DNA from: an uncultured Prevotella sp.
GTDB taxonomy: Bacteria > Bacteroidota > Bacteroidia > Bacteroidales > Bacteroidaceae
NCBI GenBank assembly: GCA_900546345.1
Contig: URCI01000005.1
Coordinates: 37,087 to 101,086 of the forward strand
Length of the DNA stretch: 64,000 bases
Direction: 5' to 3'
Shown here piece by piece: positions 42,810-52,232 of this stretch (its first letter is position 1; every line of letters starts with the position of its first letter). Below the pieces are notes generated by a model, which ran no database searches, had not been told where the DNA came from, and saw nothing but the letters and a program-made list of their open reading frames with translations. The position numbers and the translations under genes are program-made.

Positions 42810-44171
42810 ATGAGAACATTGTTACAAGGCGGAACCATCGTCAACGAGGGACGCTCTTACCGCGGATCCCTTGTCATCAATGACGACCGCATCGAAGACA
42901 TCATAGAGAATGCCCCGGCACCCCGTGGAGACTACGACAAGACCGTAGACGCCACGGGGTGCTATGTTTTGCCCGGCATCATCGACGAGCACGTGCATTT
43001 CCGTGAGCCGGGACTGACACAGAAGGCCGACATCGAGAGCGAGTCACGCGCAGCCGCCTATGGTGGTGTGACCACCTTTTTTGACATGCCCAACTGCGTG
43101 CCGCAGACCACGACCTTGGAAGCCCTTGCCGACAAGTTCGCGCGGGCGGAGCGGAGCAGCCATGTCAATTACAGTTTCTTCTTTGGTGCCACGAACAACA
43201 ATGTGGCCCTCTTTTCCCAGCTTGATCCCACACGCATCCCCGGCATCAAACTCTTCATGGGCGCGTCGACCGGCAATATGCTGGTCGATCAGATGGACGC
43301 CTTGCACCGCATCTTTGCGGCTTGCGCAGATTTAGATCTCCCGCTGATGACCCATTGCGAGGACTCCGGTGTCATCGCTCAGAACATGCAGCGTTTCAAG
43401 TTTGTGTGTGGCGATGACCCCGATGTGCGTTTTCATTTCCTCATCCGCGATGAGGAGGCCTGCTACCGCAGTACCGCGCTGGCCGTGAAGTTGGCCTTGC
43501 AGCATCACACACGACTGCATGTGGCCCATCTCACCACAGCGCGCGAGCTGCAACTCTTTGAGGCTTCTGATGATCATTACTTACCGCAGATCACCGCCGA
43601 GGCCGTGATCGCGCATCTGTGGTTCACGGCAGGTGACACCCTCAGGCTTGGCGCCCGCATCAAATGCAATCCCTCCGTCAAGATGCCTTCCGACCGTGAT
43701 GCCCTTCGCCGGGCACTGAGTGACGGGCGCATCGCCACTGTCGGCACCGACCATGCGCCACACGAGTGGAGCAAGAAGCAAGGAGGATGCGCGCGTGCCG
43801 CTTCCGGCATGCCGATGCTGCAGTTCTCTTTGCCTGCCATGCTACAGTTGGTCGATGCGGGCGTTCTGGGCATCGAGAAGCTTGTGACGCTGATGTGTCA
43901 TCATCCGGCTATGCTCTTCTCGGTCTGTGATCGTGGTTTCCTGCGCAAAGGCTACAAGGCCGATGTCACGGTCGTGAAGCACCACAGTCCGTGGACCGTC
44001 ACGCCAGCCATCATCCAAAGCAAGTGCGGCTGGTCACCGATGGAAGGGGAGCGCTTTGACTGGCAGGTCAGACAGACCTACTGCAATGGCCGTCTCGTCT
44101 ATGATCAGGGCCATTTTGATGAAAGCAGCCATGGAGAAGCCGTACGGTTTAGAAAGAAAGATAACGAATAG
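42810..44171 (+). CDS. pyrC: Dihydroorotase
   Basis: Cyclises carbamoyl aspartate in pyrimidine synthesis; 453 residues, amidohydrolase fold. Metal-site motifs: DEHVHFREPGLTQKADIESES near residue 59, TFFDMPN, THCEDSG, HVAHLTTARE, and GTDHAPHEWSKK with the catalytic Asp. The length and sequence fit the long (class I/allantoinase-like) dihydroorotase typical of Bacteroidetes. It heads a run of closely spaced genes to plsC. Confidence 0.95.
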   Translation: MRTLLQGGTIVNEGRSYRGSLVINDDRIEDIIENAPAPRGDYDKTVDATGCYVLPGIIDEHVHFREPGLTQKADIESESRAAAYGGVTTFFDMPNCVPQTTTLEALADKFARAERSSHVNYSFFFGATNNNVALFSQLDPTRIPGIKLFMGASTGNMLVDQMDALHRIFAACADLDLPLMTHCEDSGVIAQNMQRFKFVCGDDPDVRFHFLIRDEEACYRSTALAVKLALQHHTRLHVAHLTTARELQLFEASDDHYLPQITAEAVIAHLWFTAGDTLRLGARIKCNPSVKMPSDRDALRRALSDGRIATVGTDHAPHEWSKKQGGCARAASGMPMLQFSLPAMLQLVDAGVLGIEKLVTLMCHHPAMLFSVCDRGFLRKGYKADVTVVKHHSPWTVTPAIIQSKCGWSPMEGERFDWQVRQTYCNGRLVYDQGHFDESSHGEAVRFRKKDNE

Positions 44172-44182
44172 GAGAAGCGCTC

Positions 44183-44995
44183 ATGATTTTGCATTACGAT
44201 ATCGCTGAGGTACGTCCTTATATCAATTGGCTTTATTTCGATCATGCCTGGAGCATGAGTGGAAAGAGCGAGGCCGACAAGGCCAACCTTTACGCCGATG
44301 CCAAAGAGATGCTTGACAGCTGGCAGGGAACGTATCACACCCATGCCGTCTTTGGCATTTTCGATGCCAACAGCGACGGTGACGACCTGCTCATCGGTGG
44401 CATTAAGATCCCCATGCTTCGTCAGCAGCGTCCTTCGGCCCCGGGTCAGCCCAATCTCTGCCTGACCGACTTTGTGCGTCCGCTGTCACAACACATCCCC
44501 GACAAGGTGGGCGCTTTTGCCACGACCGTGGATGAGGCGATGAACCACAGCCGCGACGAGGATGTCTATCGTCGGATGCTCGCGCAAGTGCTCTCTGACC
44601 GTCTCGCCGAGGGAACGGCTGAGCTCATGCACCTGCAAGTGAGAAGAAAGTACTGGGGCTATGCGCCGGACGAGCATCTCAGCATGAAAGACATCCATGC
44701 CGAGCGTTATCAGGGCATACGTCCTGCCGTGGGCTATCCCTCCATGCCCGATACCAGTGTCAATTTTCTGATTGATTCACTGTTGGACATGAAGCAGATC
44801 GGCATCCGGCTGACCGCCAGTGGGATGATGCATCCACACGCCTCGGTCTCAGGACTGATGTTTGCGCATCCCCAATCGCGCTATTTCGATTTGGGAAAGA
44901 TCGGCGAAGACCAGTTGCTGGACTATGCCCGTCGGCGTCAGCTGCCTGTGGAGCTGATGCGCACCTTTCTCAGTGTCAGTTTGATGAAACGCTGA
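44183..44995 (+). CDS. Free-standing MetH reactivation-domain protein
   Basis: A 270-residue protein equal to the C-terminal activation domain of cobalamin-dependent methionine synthase. That domain binds S-adenosylmethionine and reductively methylates inactive cob(II)alamin. Diagnostic sequences are RRKYWGYAPDEHL, the SAM motif GIRPAVGYPSMPD, and the late ASGMMHPHASVSG. In E. coli this is part of the 1200-residue MetH; here it is encoded alone after a good Shine-Dalgarno (GGAG). It implies a split or modular MetH elsewhere in the genome. Confidence 0.9.
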   Translation: MILHYDIAEVRPYINWLYFDHAWSMSGKSEADKANLYADAKEMLDSWQGTYHTHAVFGIFDANSDGDDLLIGGIKIPMLRQQRPSAPGQPNLCLTDFVRPLSQHIPDKVGAFATTVDEAMNHSRDEDVYRRMLAQVLSDRLAEGTAELMHLQVRRKYWGYAPDEHLSMKDIHAERYQGIRPAVGYPSMPDTSVNFLIDSLLDMKQIGIRLTASGMMHPHASVSGLMFAHPQSRYFDLGKIGEDQLLDYARRRQLPVELMRTFLSVSLMKR

Positions 44996-45016
44996 ACATC
45001 CTCATCACCCAGCCAG

Positions 45017-46213
45017 ATGATTGCACGTATCTTCATACCTATCTTGTTTGCCATCGTGTTGCCTGATCTCTATTTCGATCAGCACTATTGGCGCAACCGC
45101 TATCATGGACGATGGTGGCTGCGGCTGCTGTGGTGGCTGCCGGGGTTGGTGATGCTCGTCTACACCATCGCGTTGGTCTCGATCCGTGATTTTGCCCCCG
45201 GCGACCTTTCGTGGCTCAACGTCTATATGTTCCTTGTGGGACTGATCGTATGGCCTAAAGCCATCTTTGCCCTTTGTTCCGGTCTCGGTCTGCTATGGAG
45301 CCGTTGGCGTCATCACCGCGTCAATTTCGGCAATGTCGTGGCGGTGGTGCTCATTCTCATCAATTGGTACATGCTCGTTTACGGGTCAACGATCGGTCCG
45401 TCCCAACTGGAGATACAGCGCAATGATCTGTATTTCTCAGATCTCCCGCCACGTTTCGACGGTTACCGCATCGTGTTTTTCTCCGATGCCCATGTAGGCA
45501 GTTTCACCGGCCGCCGCCGCTCACTGTTGCAGCGCGACATCGACAGCATCAATGCCCAGCACGCCGACCTGATCGCTTTTGGCGGAGATCTGCAAAACAT
45601 CCGTCCGCAGGAGATCCCGCCCGTCATGCCTTTGCTCTCTCAGTTGCGGGCGCGTGACGGCGTCGTCTCGGTATTGGGCAACCACGACTACAGCGAGTAT
45701 ACCCGGGACAATCCGCAGGTTGAGGCTGCCAACCGCCGCAGGGTCGTCGCCTTGCAGCGTCAGATGGGGTGGCGCCTGCTGCTCAACAGTCATTTCTCCT
45801 TGCACCGTGGCACAGACTCCCTTGTCGTGGCCGGAGAGCAGAACTTCCGCAAGCCCGACAGTTGTGATTTCTCCCGCACGATGCGTGGGGTGGGCGAGCA
45901 GGCTTTTGTCGTCATGCTCCAGCACGATCCCCGTGCTTGGGACGACCACATCGTGCCCAGTCACCGGGTCGCGCTGACGCTTAGCGGGCATACCCATGGC
46001 GGTCAGATCGCACTCTTCGGCGTCAGTCCTGTCAGACTGGTCTATGCCGAGGACGCCGGACTTTATGAGCGCGACGGCAGCACGCTGTGTGTTTCTGCTG
46101 GCATCGGCGGACTCGTCTTTTTCCGTTTTGGTGTTCCGCCGGAAATCAACGTGATCACTTTGCATCGAATCAAACATTCACCCATAGATAGAAATCCGAA
46201 CTTAACACGATGA
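45017..46213 (+). CDS. Membrane metallophosphoesterase
   Basis: A 398-residue protein: about four N-terminal membrane spans (1-125), then a calcineurin-type phosphoesterase domain with the ordered metal motifs FSDAHVGSF, AFGGDLQN, LGNHDYSEY and LSGHTHGGQI. This architecture is common for envelope phosphoesterases of the YkuE type, with likely phospholipid or phosphodiester substrates. Its stop overlaps the plsC start (ATGA), supporting a link to lipid metabolism. Confidence 0.88.
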   Translation: MIARIFIPILFAIVLPDLYFDQHYWRNRYHGRWWLRLLWWLPGLVMLVYTIALVSIRDFAPGDLSWLNVYMFLVGLIVWPKAIFALCSGLGLLWSRWRHHRVNFGNVVAVVLILINWYMLVYGSTIGPSQLEIQRNDLYFSDLPPRFDGYRIVFFSDAHVGSFTGRRRSLLQRDIDSINAQHADLIAFGGDLQNIRPQEIPPVMPLLSQLRARDGVVSVLGNHDYSEYTRDNPQVEAANRRRVVALQRQMGWRLLLNSHFSLHRGTDSLVVAGEQNFRKPDSCDFSRTMRGVGEQAFVVMLQHDPRAWDDHIVPSHRVALTLSGHTHGGQIALFGVSPVRLVYAEDAGLYERDGSTLCVSAGIGGLVFFRFGVPPEINVITLHRIKHSPIDRNPNLTR

Positions 46214-46968
46214 AAAAAATCCTTTATTGCCTCTATGAGCTTTGTATCATACCGCTGTTTCTTGCCGACACCATTGTCATCGCCCTTCTGACGATTATCG
46301 GCTGCCGTGTCGGCAACGGCCATTTCTGGGGTTATTATCCCGGTAAGTGGTGGAGCGAGTTTGTCATCCGTATTTTGCTGTTGCCGGTGAAGGTAGAGGG
46401 AAGGGAGCATCTCAAGCCCGGGCAGTCCTATGTCTTCGTGGCCAATCATCAGGGTGCGTTTGACATCTTCCTGATCTATGGCTTTCTCAATCGCAATTTC
46501 AAATGGATGATGAAGCGCGGCATCGGCAAGATCCCCTTTGTGGGGCCCGCCTGCAAGTATTCCCATCAGATCTTTGTCGACAAGAGCGGTCCCTCACATG
46601 TCCGTGCCACCTATGACCAGGCCCGTGAGGTGCTCAAGGAGGGTATGTCGCTGATGGTCTTTCCGGAGGGAGCCCGCACGTTCACCGGTCACATGGGCTT
46701 GTTCCGCCGTGGAGCCTTCATGCTGGCCGATGAGTTGCAGTTGCCCGTATGCCCGTTGACCATCAACGGCTCGTTCGACATCATGCCCCGCACCCGCGAC
46801 TGGCGCTGGGTGCATTGGCATCCGTTGAAGCTCACGATCCATGAGCCCATCATGCCCATCGGCAAGGGACGGGAAAACATCGACTATCTCAAGGACAAAA
46901 GCTATGAAGCCGTGATGAGCGGTCTCGTGCCCGAATACCAAGGCTATGTCCGCAACGATGATCAGTAA
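46210..46968 (+). CDS. plsC: 1-acyl-glycerol-3-phosphate acyltransferase
   Basis: A 252-residue membrane acyltransferase that makes phosphatidic acid. The catalytic NHQGAFD (HxxxxD) lies near residue 80, KRGIGKIPFVG is the second block, and FPEGARTFTG (FPEGTR-type) is the third. There are one or two N-terminal hydrophobic segments. Four-base overlap with the metallophosphoesterase gene. Confidence 0.93.
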   Translation: MKKILYCLYELCIIPLFLADTIVIALLTIIGCRVGNGHFWGYYPGKWWSEFVIRILLLPVKVEGREHLKPGQSYVFVANHQGAFDIFLIYGFLNRNFKWMMKRGIGKIPFVGPACKYSHQIFVDKSGPSHVRATYDQAREVLKEGMSLMVFPEGARTFTGHMGLFRRGAFMLADELQLPVCPLTINGSFDIMPRTRDWRWVHWHPLKLTIHEPIMPIGKGRENIDYLKDKSYEAVMSGLVPEYQGYVRNDDQ

Positions 46969-47053
46969 TCCCCGCTGCTCCTCAGTAAGGAGCTATCACG
47001 GAAAGCCCTCAATATATTTGTGTCAAAATGTTGGCACTTTGCATTTTATTTTA

Positions 47054-47062
47054 TAATTTTGC
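47054..47062 (+). promoter_or_regulatory. Promoter -7 box of the glycosyltransferase gene
   Basis: TAATTTTGC with TTG at 47031-47033, exactly 20 bases upstream. A very good match to the Bacteroidetes promoter. Confidence 0.8.
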
Positions 47063-47085
47063 AGTAACGGAAAATACATATCATC

Positions 47086-47835
47086 ATGCATGAAAGTGAC
47101 TCTATTGTAATTATTCCTACTTACAACGAGAAAGAGAATATTGAGAACATCATACGTGCCGTCTTCTCTTTGGAGAAGATCTTCCATATCCTGGTCATCG
47201 ACGACGGCAGTCCTGATGGCACGGCAGCCATTGTGCATCGCCTGATCGACCAAGAGTTTGGCGACCGCCTGTTTATCATTGAGCGGAAAGGCAAGTTGGG
47301 TCTGGGCACCGCCTACATCACCGGTTTCAAATGGGCTTTGGAGCGCAGCTATGAATATGTCTTTGAGATGGATGCCGACTTCAGCCACAATCCCAAGGAC
47401 CTGCCTCGTCTGTATGCCGCCTGTCATGATGAGGGTGGCGACGTGGCCGTCGGCTCGCGCTATGTCACGGGTGTCAACGTCGTGAACTGGCCGATGGGTC
47501 GTGTGCTGATGAGCTATTTTGCTTCGCGCTATGTCAATTTCATCACCGGCATCCCCATCCGTGATACCACCGCCGGCTTTGTATGCTATCGCCGCCGCGT
47601 GCTGGAGACGATCCCCCTCGACGACATCCGTTTCAAGGGCTATGCCTTCCAGATCGAGATGAAGTACACCGCCTACAAGATCGGATTCAAGATCAAAGAG
47701 GTCTCTGTCGTCTTTGTCAACCGCCGCGAGGGCACCAGCAAGATGAGTGGCGGCATTTTCAGTGAGGCCCTCTTTGGTGTGATGCGGCTGCGCCTTGACG
47801 GTTGGTTCAAGAAATACCCCAAGATCAAAGGGTAG
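47086..47835 (+). CDS. Polyprenol-phosphate mannose synthase-like GT2 glycosyltransferase
   Basis: A 249-residue GT2 enzyme of the dolichyl-phosphate mannose synthase type: VIIPTYNEKENIENII at the N-terminus, IDDGSPDGTA, the DxD-like FEMDADFSHNPKDLP, and RDTTAGFVCYRR, with KFKEVSVVF-like and RREGTSKMSGGI motifs later. It lacks the C-terminal membrane helices of the two-domain forms. It would transfer mannose (or a related sugar) to a lipid carrier for envelope glycans or O-glycoproteins. mfd starts 8 bases downstream. Confidence 0.9.
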   Translation: MHESDSIVIIPTYNEKENIENIIRAVFSLEKIFHILVIDDGSPDGTAAIVHRLIDQEFGDRLFIIERKGKLGLGTAYITGFKWALERSYEYVFEMDADFSHNPKDLPRLYAACHDEGGDVAVGSRYVTGVNVVNWPMGRVLMSYFASRYVNFITGIPIRDTTAGFVCYRRRVLETIPLDDIRFKGYAFQIEMKYTAYKIGFKIKEVSVVFVNRREGTSKMSGGIFSEALFGVMRLRLDGWFKKYPKIKG

Positions 47836-47843
47836 GGCAGCGT

Positions 47844-50800
47844 ATGGATATACACGACATACAGACCCTCTATGGCCGGTCGCCGCAAGCCGGTGCTTTG
47901 GTCAAGTATCTGGAAGACACATCGGTCAAGCGTGTTTTCCTCAAAGACATCGTAGGGTCGGCGTTGCCGACTCTTTTTGCAGGTATTGCACCACGGCTGT
48001 GCAATACCTTTCTTTTCGTTATGCAGGATGCCGACGAGGCTGGCTATTTCTACAACGATCTCCTGCCAGCCGTCCTCAACACGGCAGAGAAGGCCGTGGC
48101 GGAGAAGCGCAAGGCAACGCAGGAGGATAAAAGCCCGAAAGTCGCCCCCGTGGATGACGGAGGCAGTCAGCCTGCTGATTATGACGTCTATTATTTCCCC
48201 TCCAGTTACAGGCGTGCGGTGAAATATGGCCAGCACGACGCTGCCAACGAGATCCTCCGCACGGAGGTGTTGGCGCAGATCGTAGCCCGGCAGCAGCATT
48301 CCCAGAATGAGAAGCCCCTTTTCATCGTCACCTATCCCGAGGCCATGACCGAGCTGGTGGTCTCGCAACAACATATCGACGACCACCGTCTCTCGCTCGC
48401 TGTGGGTCAGCGGATCGACATCGTTGAGGCCGAGCACCGGCTCCGTGAGCTTGGATTCACCGAGCAGGACTATGTCTACGAGCCCGGACAGTTTGCAGTG
48501 CGCGGCAGCATCCTCGACGTCTATTCCTTTTCCAGTGAGCTGCCGTTCCGTATCGACTTCTTTGGCGACGAGATCGACACGATCCGAACGTTCACCGTTG
48601 AGGACCAGCTCTCGAAAGACCGACGGAAAGAAGTGGAGATCGTGCCGGAGCTGGCCAAGGAGACGACCGAGAAAGTCGCCTTTCTGCATTTCCTGCCAGA
48701 CGATGCCGTGCTCGTGTGCCGTGACCTTGCTTTCATCTGCGACACCGTGGAACGTGTCTACAACGAAGGCTTCTCCTCCCAGGCCCTCACCGAGCGCCTG
48801 GAAGACGCAACGGAGATGGAGCAGGCCGAGATACAGCGCGACATGAACCGTGAAAGCGTGCTCTGCCCGCCTACACGGTTCAAGGAAGACATCCTGGCGT
48901 TGCGGCGTGTCATGTATGGGCATACTCCTCAGGATGATCATGCCGTGATCCCTTTCCATGTGACGCCCCAGCCACTCTTTCATAAAAACTTTGATTTGCT
49001 GCGTCAGACGTTTCAGGACTATCTCTTGCGCGGCTACCGTCTCTATATCCTTGCCGACAGCCGTAAACAGCAACAGCGTTTAAAGGACATCTTCGACGAG
49101 ACGGGCAACGGCGATCCTGCCTCAGTGCGCGCAGGACGAGGCTCGGATATCGTCTTCACCCCCGTTGACAAAACCCTTCACGAGGGTTTTGCCGATGACG
49201 ACATGAAGGTGTGCTTCTTCACCGATCACCAGATCTTTGACCGTTTCCACAAGTACAATCTCAAGTCCGACCGTGCGCGCGCCGGCAAGATGGCTTTGAC
49301 GATGAAGGAACTGCAAGAGATGGAACCGGGTGACTACGTGGTGCATGTCGACTTTGGTATCGGAAAGTTTGGCGGTCTGGTGCGTGTGCCCATACAGAAT
49401 GCCCATGGAGAGAAGAGCGGACCGCAATACCAAGAGGTCATCCGCATCATCTTCCAGAACAACGACAAGGTCGATGTCTCCATCCATTCTCTCTATAAGA
49501 TCTCGAAGTACCGCGGCAGTGACACCGGAGAGCCGCCACGGTTGAGTACGCTGGGCACGGGCGCCTGGGAGCGCCTGAAGGAAAAGGCCAAGAAGCGCAT
49601 CAAGGACATTGCGCGTGATCTCATCCGCCTGTATGCCAAGCGTCGTCATGAGAAGGGCTATGCCTTCTCGGCCGACAATTTTATGCAGCACGAACTGGAG
49701 GCCAGCTTCCTCTACGAGGATACGCCCGACCAACTCAAGGCCACGCAGGATGTCAAGGCCGACATGGAGCGTGCCCGTCCCATGGACCGTCTGATCTGTG
49801 GCGACGTGGGTTTCGGCAAGACCGAGGTGGCCGTGCGCGCAGCCTTCAAGGCCGCGTGCGACTCCAAGCAGGTGGCTGTGCTCGTGCCCACGACAGTGCT
49901 GGCCTATCAGCATTTCAAGACCTTCCGCGAGCGGTTGAAGGATTTCCCCGTGCGCGTGGAGTATCTCTCCCGTGCCCGCACGGCCAAGCAGACCAAGGAC
50001 GTGCTCAGCGGACTCGCCGACGGCAAGGTCGACATCGTTGTCGGCACGCATAAGCTGCTGGGAAAGACCGTGAAGTGGCACGATCTCGGATTGCTCATTA
50101 TCGACGAGGAACAGAAGTTTGGCGTTGCCACCAAGGAGAAGCTGCGCAAACTCAAGAGCAATGTCGACACGCTGACGATGTCGGCCACGCCGATCCCGCG
50201 TACCCTGCAGTTCAGTCTCATGGGTGCGCGCGACATGAGCATCATGCGCACCCCGCCTCCCAACCGCTATCCCATCCACACCGAGCTCTGCACGTTCAGC
50301 CACGAGGTCATCGCCGACGCGATCAACTTCGAGATGAGCCGCAACGGTCAGGTGTATTTTGTCAACAACCGCATCTCCAATCTGCAGGAGATTGCCGATC
50401 TCATCCATAAATATGTGCCGGACTGCCGTGTGGTCATCGGCCATGGACAGATGCCGCCGGAGGAGTTGGAGAAGGTGATCACCGATTTTGTCAACTATGA
50501 CTACGACGTGCTGCTCTCCACCACCATTGTGGAGAACGGCATCGACATCCCCAACGCCAACACGATCATCATCAATGGCGCCAATCACTTCGGCCTTTCA
50601 GACCTGCATCAGATGCGCGGGCGTGTGGGCCGAAGCAACCGCAAGGCCTTCTGTTACCTCCTGGCACCACCTCGGAGTGCCATGACGCCCGAGGCCCGCC
50701 GTCGTCTGGAGGCGCTGGAGACCTTCTCGGATCTTGGCAGCGGATTTAATCTGGCCATGCAAGACCTTGATATCCGCGGTGCAGGCAACCTGCTGGGTGC

Positions 50801-51404
50801 TGAGCAAAGCGGGTTCATGGAGGACCTGGGCTACGAGACCTATCAGAAGATCCTCAATCAGGCCGTCAGCGAATTGAAAAATGAGGAGCTTGGCGACCTC
50901 TATGCCGAGGAACTCAAGGCCGGCGAGGACATCAAGGCAAGCGACTTTGTCGAGGACTGCGCCGTGGAGAGTGATCTTGAGATGTACTTCCCCGACACCT
51001 ATGTGCCGGGCAGCAGCGAACGCATGTTGCTCTATCGTGAACTCGACAACATCGAGACCGACGACGACCTCAATACCTACCGCCAGCGTCTGACCGACCG
51101 CTTCGGTCCCGTTCCGCCGGAGGGCGAGGAACTCATGCAGGTGGTCGCCCTGCGTCGGTTGGGCAAGGAAGAAGGCTGCGAGAAGATCATCCTCAAGCAG
51201 GGCACCATGAGCATGCAGTTTGTCTCCCAGCCCGACAGTCCCTACTACCAAAGCAAGGCCTTTGGCAGCATCATCCATTATGTGATGGACCATCCGCGCC
51301 GTTGCACCTTCAAGGACACCCACGGCCACCGGCTCGTGCGTATCTCACAAGTTCCCAGCGTGGCCGAGGCCGTGAAAGTGCTGAAAGCCATGATGTGTAA
51401 GTAA
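47844..51404 (+). CDS. mfd: Transcription-repair coupling factor
   Basis: An 1186-residue translocase that removes stalled RNA polymerase and recruits UvrA. I start at MDIHDIQTLYG. The UvrB-like N-terminal region (to about 500) contains GSILDVYSFSSELPFRIDFFG. The RNAP-interaction (CarD-like) domain has EPGDYVVHVDFGIGKFGGL. The helicase motor has Walker A CGDVGFGKTEVAVRAAF, IIDEEQKFG, TMSATPIPRTL, the QMRGRVGRSNRKA motif and DLDIRGAGNLLGAEQSG. The C-terminal TRCF domain closes the protein. A strong terminator follows. Confidence 0.97.
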   Translation: MDIHDIQTLYGRSPQAGALVKYLEDTSVKRVFLKDIVGSALPTLFAGIAPRLCNTFLFVMQDADEAGYFYNDLLPAVLNTAEKAVAEKRKATQEDKSPKVAPVDDGGSQPADYDVYYFPSSYRRAVKYGQHDAANEILRTEVLAQIVARQQHSQNEKPLFIVTYPEAMTELVVSQQHIDDHRLSLAVGQRIDIVEAEHRLRELGFTEQDYVYEPGQFAVRGSILDVYSFSSELPFRIDFFGDEIDTIRTFTVEDQLSKDRRKEVEIVPELAKETTEKVAFLHFLPDDAVLVCRDLAFICDTVERVYNEGFSSQALTERLEDATEMEQAEIQRDMNRESVLCPPTRFKEDILALRRVMYGHTPQDDHAVIPFHVTPQPLFHKNFDLLRQTFQDYLLRGYRLYILADSRKQQQRLKDIFDETGNGDPASVRAGRGSDIVFTPVDKTLHEGFADDDMKVCFFTDHQIFDRFHKYNLKSDRARAGKMALTMKELQEMEPGDYVVHVDFGIGKFGGLVRVPIQNAHGEKSGPQYQEVIRIIFQNNDKVDVSIHSLYKISKYRGSDTGEPPRLSTLGTGAWERLKEKAKKRIKDIARDLIRLYAKRRHEKGYAFSADNFMQHELEASFLYEDTPDQLKATQDVKADMERARPMDRLICGDVGFGKTEVAVRAAFKAACDSKQVAVLVPTTVLAYQHFKTFRERLKDFPVRVEYLSRARTAKQTKDVLSGLADGKVDIVVGTHKLLGKTVKWHDLGLLIIDEEQKFGVATKEKLRKLKSNVDTLTMSATPIPRTLQFSLMGARDMSIMRTPPPNRYPIHTELCTFSHEVIADAINFEMSRNGQVYFVNNRISNLQEIADLIHKYVPDCRVVIGHGQMPPEELEKVITDFVNYDYDVLLSTTIVENGIDIPNANTIIINGANHFGLSDLHQMRGRVGRSNRKAFCYLLAPPRSAMTPEARRRLEALETFSDLGSGFNLAMQDLDIRGAGNLLGAEQSGFMEDLGYETYQKILNQAVSELKNEELGDLYAEELKAGEDIKASDFVEDCAVESDLEMYFPDTYVPGSSERMLLYRELDNIETDDDLNTYRQRLTDRFGPVPPEGEELMQVVALRRLGKEEGCEKIILKQGTMSMQFVSQPDSPYYQSKAFGSIIHYVMDHPRRCTFKDTHGHRLVRISQVPSVAEAVKVLKAMMCK

Positions 51405-51483
51405 ATATGTAACACATTAGAAGAATTCTTCTATAACGATAAAATATCGCACAAAAACGCTTGTATTGTGCAATTCTTGGATT

Positions 51484-51537
51484 TAGCCACGTCTTTTCGT
51501 TTCGTCGATTGTAAGCGAAAAGACGTGGCTATTTTTG
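51484..51537 (+). terminator. Terminator of mfd
   Basis: A 16-bp perfect stem, TAGCCACGTCTTTTCG with CGAAAAGACGTGGCTA, loop of 16 bases, then ATTTTTG. Confidence 0.9.
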
Positions 51538-51564
51538 TTTCTTTTCTGTCGGGATATGGAGATA

Positions 51565-51598
51565 AAAACTGCACGTATCTTTGTATATGTGCAGTTTT
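51565..51598. promoter_or_regulatory. Hairpin with a -7-like box in its loop
   Basis: AAAACTGCAC pairs with GTGCAGTTTT; the loop contains TATCTTTGT (51576-51584), one base from the -7 consensus, and would start transcription near 51592 for the TPR/kor genes. The same hairpin followed by T could act as a terminator. Confidence 0.5.
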
Positions 51599-51673
51599 TG
51601 GGGAAAACAATATAAAAATAGCTTAAAATGTAAGTGCTTGTGCATGCTGCTTGTGGGATTATCTTTACTTTTG

Positions 51674-51717
51674 TAATGCTTAAAGGCAAGATTTCTAATG
51701 CTTAAAGGCAATGATAA
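51674..51717 (+). repeat. Two 22-bp direct repeats overlapping a start region
   Basis: The 16-base core TAATGCTTAAAGGCAA is identical at 51674 and 51696 (22 bases apart). The second copy covers the ATG at 51711. Confidence 0.85.
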
Positions 51718-51905
51718 AAGAAAACATGAATTCCGAAGCGTACTATATTCAGGGTAATGAATATCGTCGGCAGGGCGATTTCCCTGCTGCGATGAACTGT
51801 TATCTACAGGCCATCTCCCTTGACCCGGAGAGTCCGGCTGTGGAGGCGGAAAAGATGTTGGAAGACATTATGAACTTTTATTGTAAGGACTATTATAATC
51901 CTTAG
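51711..51905 (+). CDS. Small TPR-like protein
   Basis: A 64-residue protein with one and a half tetratricopeptide-like helices: AYYIQGNEYRRQGDFPAAMN and YLQAISLDPESPAVEAEKML. The start may be the ATG at 51711 or, more consistent with the domain, the in-frame ATG at 51726 (MNSEAYY). It lies 60 bases before korD and probably belongs to the same mRNA. Similar small TPR genes often precede kor operons in Bacteroidales, to my recollection. Confidence 0.7.
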   Translation: MIKENMNSEAYYIQGNEYRRQGDFPAAMNCYLQAISLDPESPAVEAEKMLEDIMNFYCKDYYNP

Positions 51906-51965
51906 TCATCCCACCGTGGGATGCTGAGTGTTTGTCCTTAACCTATATAAAACCCGTATTTAGTT

Positions 51966-52226
51966 ATGAAGAAAACCATTGGAGCCATTGTGGTGGACGT
52001 GGATCGGTGCAAAGGCTGTCAGCTTTGTATAGTCGCCTGCCCGAAAGACGTTATCGCTCTGGCCGAAAGAAAAGTCAATGCTCATGGCTATCCTTATGTC
52101 GAGGCAGCCCGCCCCGACGACTGTATTGGCTGTGCCTCCTGCGGTATTGTCTGTCCCGACGGATGCATCACCGTTTATCGTAAAAGAATCGAAGTGGAGG
52201 AGCCGTTGACATCTCAACAGAAATAA
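51966..52226 (+). CDS. korD: 2-oxoacid:ferredoxin oxidoreductase delta (ferredoxin) subunit
   Basis: An 86-residue dicluster ferredoxin: CKGCQLCIVACPKDV and CIGCASCGIVCPDGC bind two [4Fe-4S] clusters. It passes electrons between the KorAB catalytic core and free ferredoxin. First enzyme gene of korDABC; korA follows after 6 bases. Confidence 0.93.
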   Translation: MKKTIGAIVVDVDRCKGCQLCIVACPKDVIALAERKVNAHGYPYVEAARPDDCIGCASCGIVCPDGCITVYRKRIEVEEPLTSQQK

Positions 52227-52232
52227 GCAACT

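Larger units (their letters stand above)
51405..51710. other. Intergenic stretch between mfd and the TPR gene
   Basis: 306 bases containing the mfd terminator, a second hairpin with a promoter-like loop (51565-51598), and the 22-bp repeat just before the TPR gene. No reading frame is supported. Confidence 0.7.
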
